This document shows positions 6,130 through 11,315 of a stretch of 11,315 nucleotides of DNA, piece by piece; within the stretch, counting starts at the first letter, position 1, and every line of letters starts with the position of its first letter. Source of the DNA: Immundisolibacter sp. (GTDB lineage: Bacteria; Pseudomonadota; Gammaproteobacteria; Immundisolibacterales; Immundisolibacteraceae); NCBI RefSeq assembly GCF_041601295.1, contig NZ_JBFIII010000093.1:1-11315 (forward strand), in the 5' to 3' direction. A program made the position numbers and the translations under genes. Under the pieces are notes generated by a model. It worked only from the letters and a program-made list of their open reading frames with translations, did not search any database and was not told the origin of the DNA.

Positions 6130-6998
6130 TGCAGCACCTTGCCAACTCGGCGACCTTACGGGCCACGCTCAAGCAGTGGCGAGGTGCTGACGAGCGCATC
6201 GCCCTGGTGCCGACGATGGGTAATATCCACGAGGGCCACCTGCGTTTGATCGACGCGGCGCGCGAGCACGCCCAGCGCGTCGTCGTCAGCGTGTTCGTGA
6301 ACCCGACCCAGTTCGACCGCCCGGACGACTTTGCCCGCTACCCGCGCACTCTGGACGATGATGCCGCGGCGCTGGCCGGCCGCGGGGCGGATGTACTGTT
6401 CGCGCCGCAGGTCGAGACCCTGTACCCGGACGGACTTGATCTTGCCGCCCATGTCGAGCCAACCCACAGTGCGCAGGGACTGGAAGGCGAGTTTCGACCC
6501 GGCCACTTTCGCGGCATGGCCACGATCGTGGTCAAGCTACTGAGCCTGGTACAGCCCCAGCTGGCGCTGTTCGGGGAGAAGGACTACCAACAATTGGCCG
6601 TGGTGCGCGCGGTGGTGCGCGAATTACTCCTGCCGATCGATATCGTCGGTGTGCCGATCGTGCGCGAGGCGGACGGACTGGCCATGAGTTCGCGCAATAG
6701 CCAGCTCAACGCCTCCGAACGAGCCCGGGCGCCACGGCTTTACGAGGAACTTAATACCGCCGCCAGGTTGGGGGCTACGCCTGACGCGCCACTGGCCGAT
6801 ATCGAGGTGCGCTGCACCGCGAAACTTAGCGAAGTGGGCTTTCGTGTTGAATATTTCTGTTTTCGCGATGCACAATTGGCCCCCCCCGCGCCGGCCGATG
6901 CACGACGCGTTGTGCTGGCGGCGGCCTGGTTAGGCAAGACCAGACTGATCGATAACCACCTATTTAGCGTCGCTCGCGGCCAGGGAACGCCGCGCTAA
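6129..6998 (+). CDS. panC: Pantothenate synthetase (pantoate--beta-alanine ligase)
   Basis: PanC condenses pantoate and beta-alanine using ATP, through a pantoyl-adenylate, to give pantothenate. The 289-residue product shows the nucleotidyltransferase motif VPTMGNIHEGHL (27-38, histidines H34 and H37), SVFVNPTQF (54-62), FRGMATIVVKL, FGEKDYQQL (148-156) and the KMSKS-like loop AMSSRNSQL (185-193). These are the full set of active-site blocks. The start chosen is ATG at 6129, overlapping the panB stop by one base. A TTG one codon earlier is in frame but unnecessary. No independent Shine-Dalgarno is clear apart from sequence inside panB, which fits coupling. The enzyme is cytoplasmic and usually dimeric. 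It takes beta-alanine from the PanD reaction encoded just downstream. Confidence 0.97.
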   Translation: MQHLANSATLRATLKQWRGADERIALVPTMGNIHEGHLRLIDAAREHAQRVVVSVFVNPTQFDRPDDFARYPRTLDDDAAALAGRGADVLFAPQVETLYPDGLDLAAHVEPTHSAQGLEGEFRPGHFRGMATIVVKLLSLVQPQLALFGEKDYQQLAVVRAVVRELLLPIDIVGVPIVREADGLAMSSRNSQLNASERARAPRLYEELNTAARLGATPDAPLADIEVRCTAKLSEVGFRVEYFCFRDAQLAPPAPADARRVVLAAAWLGKTRLIDNHLFSVARGQGTPR

Positions 6999-7031
6999 CC
7001 GCTTGTTAGACAGACACCGCAGGTAAAGGCA

Positions 7032-7412
7032 ATGCTGCAGTTCATGCTGAAAGCCAAGCTGCACCGGGTCACGGTGACCCGAGTCGAGCTTGACTACGAG
7101 GGTTCGTGCGCCATCGATGCCGACCTGCTGGACGCCGCCGGTATCCGCGAGTACGAGCAGATCGACATCTACAACATCGCCAACGGCGAGCGTTTCACAA
7201 CCTACGCCATTCGCGCCGAACGCGGCAGTCGGGTCATCTCCATCAATGGCGCTGCCGCGCACAAGGCCAGCGTGGGCGACAAGATCATCATCGCCGCCTA
7301 CTGCGGGCTCGAGCGTGCCGAGATACTGGCCCACAAGCCGCGCCTGGTCTATGTGGACGCCGACAACGGTATCACTCGCATCGGTAACGACATTCCGGAA
7401 CAAGCCGCCTGA
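7032..7412 (+). CDS. panD: Aspartate 1-decarboxylase proenzyme
   Basis: PanD decarboxylates aspartate to beta-alanine, the second substrate of PanC. The 126-residue product starts MLQFMLKAKLHRV and contains the self-cleavage site in YEGSCAID: cleavage between G24 and S25 turns S25 into the pyruvoyl cofactor. Other conserved blocks are IDIYNIANGERFTTY, GAAAHKASVGDKIII and the C-terminal YVDADN region. The ATG at 7032 follows AGGT (7021-7024) by 7 nt, and the 33-nt gap after panC suggests the same transcript. Length and motif spacing match the bacterial family. In enteric bacteria maturation is assisted by PanM/PanZ, which is not seen here. Confidence 0.97.
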   Translation: MLQFMLKAKLHRVTVTRVELDYEGSCAIDADLLDAAGIREYEQIDIYNIANGERFTTYAIRAERGSRVISINGAAAHKASVGDKIIIAAYCGLERAEILAHKPRLVYVDADNGITRIGNDIPEQAA

Positions 7413-7510
7413 GCAACCCGTTCCCCGACTCCGACGCGCTCCCAAACTAGCTCGCGCGCAGCTTTATCCCGGGCCGTCCCTGCGCCGGGCCGCATCGAGA
7501 CTCCTTTTTC

Positions 7511-7530
7511 GCGTATAACACAGCGCATAA
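7511..7530 (+). promoter_or_regulatory. Possible promoter and direct repeat before the adaptor gene
   Basis: The 131-nt gap after panD contains TATAAC (7514-7519), a -10-like box without a recognisable -35. The near-identical octamers GCGTATAA (7511-7518) and GCGCATAA (7523-7530) are spaced 12 nt start to start, about one helical turn, and could form a regulator site. The strong Shine-Dalgarno GGGGGAGG (7532-7539) follows. No clear terminator for panD is visible: CCCGG/CCGGG arms near 7468-7489 lack an adjacent T-run. Confidence 0.3.
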
Positions 7531-7543
7531 AGGGGGAGGCTCC

Positions 7544-8623
7544 ATGCGCAGATTGCTGCTGCCCAGTGTTGTGCTGGGGCTGCTATTGGCCGGCCAGGCA
7601 CAGGGCACCGATGAAGCGGTTCCGGTGTCGGTTGCCGAAATCGAACAGGCCCAGTCCGGGATACGGCTGGTCCTTCCGGGAACCGTGCTGGCGCGGCGCA
7701 GCGCCACCCTGTCGGTGGAAATGGCTGGCCTGGTGGCCGAACTGGCCGTTGATGAAGGCGACACGGTACAGGCAGGTGATCTGCTGCTGCGCCTGCGTGA
7801 CCGCCCTCAAGCTCTCGCCCTACAGGCCGCGCGGGCCGAAGCACGGCGAGCGCTGGCTGCGGCCGAGCTGGCCGACGTGCAGGAACGCCGCCAGACACAG
7901 CTGGTGTCCCAGAAGATGACGCCCCAGGACAACTACGATCAGGCCCGGGCACAGCGGCGCCAGGCGCAGGCCGAGCACGCGGCGGCCAATGCGCGCGTGG
8001 CGCTGCTCGAAGACGAACTCGCCCGCCATGCGCTCAAGGCTCCGTTCGACGGCGTGATAAGCCGCAAGCACACGGAACTCGGCTCCTGGGTGCAACCCAC
8101 CGACGGGGTGCTGGATCTGGTCGAGACAGCAGCGCTGCGAGTGGAGTTCGCCTTGCCCCAAGTCCACTACGCCGAGGTCAGCCCCGGCACGCCGGTGGAG
8201 CTGCGCTTCGACGCCGTGCCCGGGGATCCCATCGCAGCCAGCGTGTCACGCCTGATCCCGGTGGGCCACGAGGCGGCGCGCAGTTTCCGGGTGCGGGTTG
8301 AACTGCCTAATCCCGACCAGCGTTATGCGCCCGGTATGTCGGTGGATGTAACAGTCGCCACCGCCGATGACGCTGCGGTACCGATAGCCACGGTTCCGGC
8401 CGACGCGCTGGTGCGGCGCGCCGATGGCGGCGCGGTGTTGTGGACGGTACAGGGCCAAGGCAACAGCCTGAGCGCCACCCCCGTGCCGGTGCAACCGGGT
8501 CGGGCATTCGGCGACCGGATCGAGCTGCGCGGTACTGATCTACCCATTGGCACCCGGGTAGTCGTGCACGGCAACGAGCGCCTGCGGCCCGGGCAGGCAC
8601 TGCGTATCGTCGGCGGTTCCTGA
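7544..8623 (+). CDS. RND efflux periplasmic adaptor subunit (HlyD/membrane fusion family)
   Basis: The 359-residue protein is a periplasmic adaptor that would join an RND pump to an outer-membrane channel. Residues 1-21 form a signal peptide (basic MRR, then a leucine-rich core, with likely cleavage after AQG); there is no lipobox cysteine, so it is probably not a lipoprotein. The first lipoyl half-motif is at about 52-86 (AGLVAELAVDEGDTVQAGD), an alanine/arginine/glutamine-rich coiled coil spans about 88-162, and the second lipoyl half follows (LKAPFDGVISRKHTELGSWV, 164-183). Beta-barrel and membrane-proximal domains run to the C-terminus. GGGGGAGG before ATG 7544 is a strong ribosome binding site. 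The RND gene begins 7 nt after its stop, so the two form an operon. The substrate is unknown, and no outer-membrane factor gene lies in view. Confidence 0.93.
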   Translation: MRRLLLPSVVLGLLLAGQAQGTDEAVPVSVAEIEQAQSGIRLVLPGTVLARRSATLSVEMAGLVAELAVDEGDTVQAGDLLLRLRDRPQALALQAARAEARRALAAAELADVQERRQTQLVSQKMTPQDNYDQARAQRRQAQAEHAAANARVALLEDELARHALKAPFDGVISRKHTELGSWVQPTDGVLDLVETAALRVEFALPQVHYAEVSPGTPVELRFDAVPGDPIAASVSRLIPVGHEAARSFRVRVELPNPDQRYAPGMSVDVTVATADDAAVPIATVPADALVRRADGGAVLWTVQGQGNSLSATPVPVQPGRAFGDRIELRGTDLPIGTRVVVHGNERLRPGQALRIVGGS

Positions 8624-8630
8624 GGTCCCC

Positions 8631-11315
8631 ATGCTGGAAGGTCTCATCCGGCACGGCGTGGTGGTGGCGGTTGCCGCCGTGGTGATCTGCCTGCTGGGCA
8701 CGGCGGCGATTTTCCGGGTGCCGGTGCAGATGATTCCGGACATGGACATCACCTCGCTGACGGTCGTGACCGCCTGGCCCGGCGCCGCGCCGCAGGACAT
8801 CGAGCGAGAGATCCTGATCGAACAGGAGGAGTACCTGCGCTCGATTCCCGGCCTGGCACGCATGACCGCCGAGGCGACCACCGGCAGCGCCACCGTCGAG
8901 CTTGAATTCGGCCTCGGCCGGAACCTCAGCGAAGTGCTCGCGCTGACCAACAATGCGCTGTCGCAGGTGCCTCGCTACCCGGACAACGTGGACCGGCCAC
9001 GCATCTTCACCACGGCGTTCTCCGACAACTACTTCATGTTCTATGTAATCCAGCCGGCGGCGGGCAATCCGCAGGGGCTGGACATCGAGATGCAGTTCGA
9101 TTTCGTGGAGGACACCATCAAGGCCGCTCTGGAACGCACACCCGGGGTGGCCGAGGTCAAGGTCGAGGGCGGTGCCGAGCGCCAGCTGCGGGTGTATGTG
9201 GACCCGGCACGTCTGGCGCAGCGGCGTATCCGCTTGAGCGAGCTGCGTGATGCCTTGCTGGCGCGCAATCGGGACATTTCCGGAGGCGACATCGACGCTG
9301 GCAAGCGCCGCTACCTGGTACGCACACTGGGACGTTTCAACAACGCCGACGAGGTGCAGAACACCATCATTGCCCACCGCGACGGCGTGCCCGTGTACCT
9401 GCACGAGCTGGCCCGGACTGAGCTGACTCACGCCGAGCTGCGCACTCACTCGCGCTTTGCTGGCGAGCCGGGGCTGATGGTAATGGTCAAGAAACAGCGC
9501 GGCACCAACGTGGTCGAAGTCGAGCGCGCGGTGGCGGCTACCGCCGCCCGCCTGCAACAGACGGTCGTACCGGCGGCCGGCTTGCAGATGCACCTGATGC
9601 ACTCGGACGTCAATTACGTGCGCCAGGCGGTCGGTGTGGTGCGCGAGAACCTCATTGCCGGCGCCCTGTTGGCGGTGCTGGCGCTGTACCTGTTCCTGCG
9701 CCGCGCGACGCCAACGCTGATCGGCGCGCTGGGCATACCGGTGGCCACGCTGGCCGCCTTCATCGGCCTGCTGTGGGCCGGGCGCACCATCAACGTGGTG
9801 TCTCTGGCCGGGGTGGCGCTGGCCATCGGCATGACGCTCGACAACAACATCGTGGTGCTGGAGAGCATCCACCGCCACCGCGCCGCCGGGCGGCATGGGC
9901 TGGACGCCGTGCTGGCCGGCACGCGCGAGGTGTGGGGCGCGGTGCTGGCCTCCACGACCACCACGGTAATCGTTTTCATCCCGCTGCTGTTGGTGCGCGA
10001 GGAAGCGGGCCAGCTTTATTCGGACATCGCCATTGCTATTTCGGCCGCCATCATCGCCTCGCTGCTGGTCGCGCTGGCCCTGGTGCCGGTGGCGGAGGCG
10101 CGCTTCGCCAGCGCCGCAGACGAGGCACCAACGGCCGGTTTTCTGCAGCGTATGGGCCGGAGTTTCGCGGCTGGCTACGCGCGCCTTCTGGGCTGGCTGT
10201 TGCGCGGTCGCGCCCGCAGCGCCGGCTATGTTGCAACGGTGGCGCTGGCAGCCGTTGCCCTGGCGGCCCTGCTGACACCGCGCGCCGAGTACCTGCCCGA
10301 AGGCGAGGAGGCGGTCACGTTCTCCATGCTGTTCCCGCCACCGGGTTACAACCTGGCCACCATGGACCGCATCGGGCGCGAGATCGATGCCGCCTTCGCG
10401 CCGCATCTGGGGCGCGATGTGGCCGACTTCGATCCGGCGCGCGACCAGATACCGCCCCTGCGCTGGTTCATGACCAACGCCAGCGCCGGTGGGCTTGAAA
10501 TCGTCGCCGGAACGCGTGATCGCGCCCACATCACGCCGCTGATCGAAACCCTCGGTCGACGCTTCGCCGATTACCCGGGCATGATTTCATTCTCCGCCCG
10601 CGGCTCGATTTTTTCCGGAAACCAGGGCGGCACGCGCAGCATGGAGCTCGACATTACCGGCGAGAACCTGCAGCAATTGTTCGACCTGGGCCTGAAAGCG
10701 TTTCTGAAAACGCGCGAGGTGCTGCACGATCCGCAGATCCTGCCCGACCCGCCGAGCCTGAGCCTCGGCCAGCCGTTTATCGAGGTCCACCCGGACTGGG
10801 AGCGGGCGGCCGAAATTGGCCTTGGCGCCGACGAGCTCGGCTATCTGGTGTGGGCGCTCGCTGACGGGGCCTATCACGACGACTTTTACCTTGGCGACCG
10901 CAAGGTGGATTTGTTTCTGTATGGCAGCGAACAGCCGCCGCACCGGCCAGCGGACCTGGCCGCTCTGCCGCTGTATACCGAGCAAGGCGGCATCGTGCCC
11001 CTGTCGGCGGTGGCGCAGCTGCGCGAGACCGTCAACACCGACACCATCCGCCGCCTGAACGGCCAGCGCACAGTGACCCTGAACATCGTCTCGCCCAGCG
11101 ACATGCCGCTTGAAGCGGCGGTCGAGAAGGTCGAAACGGATGTGATCGGCGCCTTGCGTGCTGCTGGCCAGGTGCCCGCAGGCGTGAACATCGCCATCGG
11201 CGGCGCCAGCGACAAGCTGGCCGCCACCCGCGCCGCGCTGGCCGACAACATGCTGCTGGCACTGGCGCTGGCCTACCTGATCATGGTGGCCATCCTGCGC
11301 CACTGGGGCTATCCG
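8631..11315 (+). CDS. RND-family efflux transporter (HAE1/AcrB-like), C-terminus beyond the right edge
   Basis: Plus-strand translation from ATG 8631 stays open for 895 codons to the window end. The start has GAGG overlapping the upstream stop (TGAGG, 8621-8625). The layout is that of AcrB-type proton-driven exporters: TM1 at about 9-28 (preceding RVPVQMIPDMD), a first porter domain with ERTPGVAEVKVEGG, TM2-TM6 at about 341-490, TM7 at about 532-549, a second periplasmic domain, and TM8 at about 873-892. The TM4 motif is GMTLDNNIVVLES, with D404 at the proton-relay position and N405 beside it; a DN pair is common in many RND proteins, whereas AcrB has DD. TM9-TM12, including the relay lysine, are missing only because the window ends. 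AcrB is 1049 residues, so about 150 more are expected. The substrate cannot be told. Confidence 0.95.
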   Translation, partial: MLEGLIRHGVVVAVAAVVICLLGTAAIFRVPVQMIPDMDITSLTVVTAWPGAAPQDIEREILIEQEEYLRSIPGLARMTAEATTGSATVELEFGLGRNLSEVLALTNNALSQVPRYPDNVDRPRIFTTAFSDNYFMFYVIQPAAGNPQGLDIEMQFDFVEDTIKAALERTPGVAEVKVEGGAERQLRVYVDPARLAQRRIRLSELRDALLARNRDISGGDIDAGKRRYLVRTLGRFNNADEVQNTIIAHRDGVPVYLHELARTELTHAELRTHSRFAGEPGLMVMVKKQRGTNVVEVERAVAATAARLQQTVVPAAGLQMHLMHSDVNYVRQAVGVVRENLIAGALLAVLALYLFLRRATPTLIGALGIPVATLAAFIGLLWAGRTINVVSLAGVALAIGMTLDNNIVVLESIHRHRAAGRHGLDAVLAGTREVWGAVLASTTTTVIVFIPLLLVREEAGQLYSDIAIAISAAIIASLLVALALVPVAEARFASAADEAPTAGFLQRMGRSFAAGYARLLGWLLRGRARSAGYVATVALAAVALAALLTPRAEYLPEGEEAVTFSMLFPPPGYNLATMDRIGREIDAAFAPHLGRDVADFDPARDQIPPLRWFMTNASAGGLEIVAGTRDRAHITPLIETLGRRFADYPGMISFSARGSIFSGNQGGTRSMELDITGENLQQLFDLGLKAFLKTREVLHDPQILPDPPSLSLGQPFIEVHPDWERAAEIGLGADELGYLVWALADGAYHDDFYLGDRKVDLFLYGSEQPPHRPADLAALPLYTEQGGIVPLSAVAQLRETVNTDTIRRLNGQRTVTLNIVSPSDMPLEAAVEKVETDVIGALRAAGQVPAGVNIAIGGASDKLAATRAALADNMLLALALAYLIMVAILRHWGYP

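Noticed and set aside
7468..7509. Intrinsic terminator after panD
   Set aside because: The CCCGG/CCGGG arms are short with a long loop, and the T-run at 7504-7509 is about 15 nt beyond the stem.
9828..9866. D-N instead of D-D in TM4 of the RND protein as a sign of lost proton coupling
   Set aside because: DN at this place is widespread in RND transporters, and the rest of the motif is intact.
8307..10529. A 740-codon open frame on the minus strand opposite the adaptor and RND genes
   Set aside because: It is rich in His, Gln, Arg and Gly, as antisense frames of GC-rich genes are, has no recognisable domain, and lies opposite clear RND coding sequence.

Overview
The window is ordinary, GC-rich bacterial chromosome. 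It most likely comes from a gammaproteobacterium. The strongest sign is the gene order pcnB-folK-panB-panC-panD, which resembles the E. coli pcnB-folK/panBCD neighbourhood. A YciA-type thioesterase, a LpxL/HtrB-type acyltransferase and an RND efflux pair (Gram-negative envelope functions) agree with this. The exact lineage cannot be fixed from the sequence alone.

Layout, left to right. (1) Positions 1-490, minus strand: the N-terminal part of a LpxL/HtrB-superfamily acyltransferase that runs off the left edge. (2) 627-1481, plus: an SMP-30/gluconolactonase-like beta-propeller protein, divergent from the acyltransferase. (3) 1701-2783, plus: an Amidohydro_2-family metal hydrolase or decarboxylase. 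(4) 2790-3182, minus: a YciA-like acyl-CoA thioesterase, convergent with the amidohydrolase and only 6 nt from it. (5) 3257-3332, minus: tRNA-Glu(CTC) with an encoded CCA end. (6) 3432-7412, plus: pcnB, folK, panB, panC and panD. pcnB/folK and panB/panC overlap at their stop/start codons. A possible promoter and a GC hairpin precede panB. (7) 7544-11315, plus: a periplasmic adaptor (membrane fusion) protein and an RND inner-membrane transporter that is cut by the right edge after TM8.

Functionally, panB, panC and panD supply the three reactions that join the ketoisovalerate branch and beta-alanine into pantothenate, the CoA precursor; the ketopantoate reductase (panE or ilvC) is not here. folK is a folate-pathway step and pcnB acts in RNA turnover. 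The adaptor and RND pump form an export pair with no outer-membrane channel gene in view. The acyltransferase, SMP-30 protein and amidohydrolase have no evident pathway link to each other.

I found no mobile element, CRISPR array, toxin-antitoxin pair, phage gene or convincing new system. The points most worth a second look are a threonine in place of the catalytic acidic residue in the acyltransferase HX4(D/E) motif, the leader hairpins before pcnB and panB, the non-ATG or SD-poor starts of pcnB and folK, and the unknown substrates of the SMP-30 and amidohydrolase genes.
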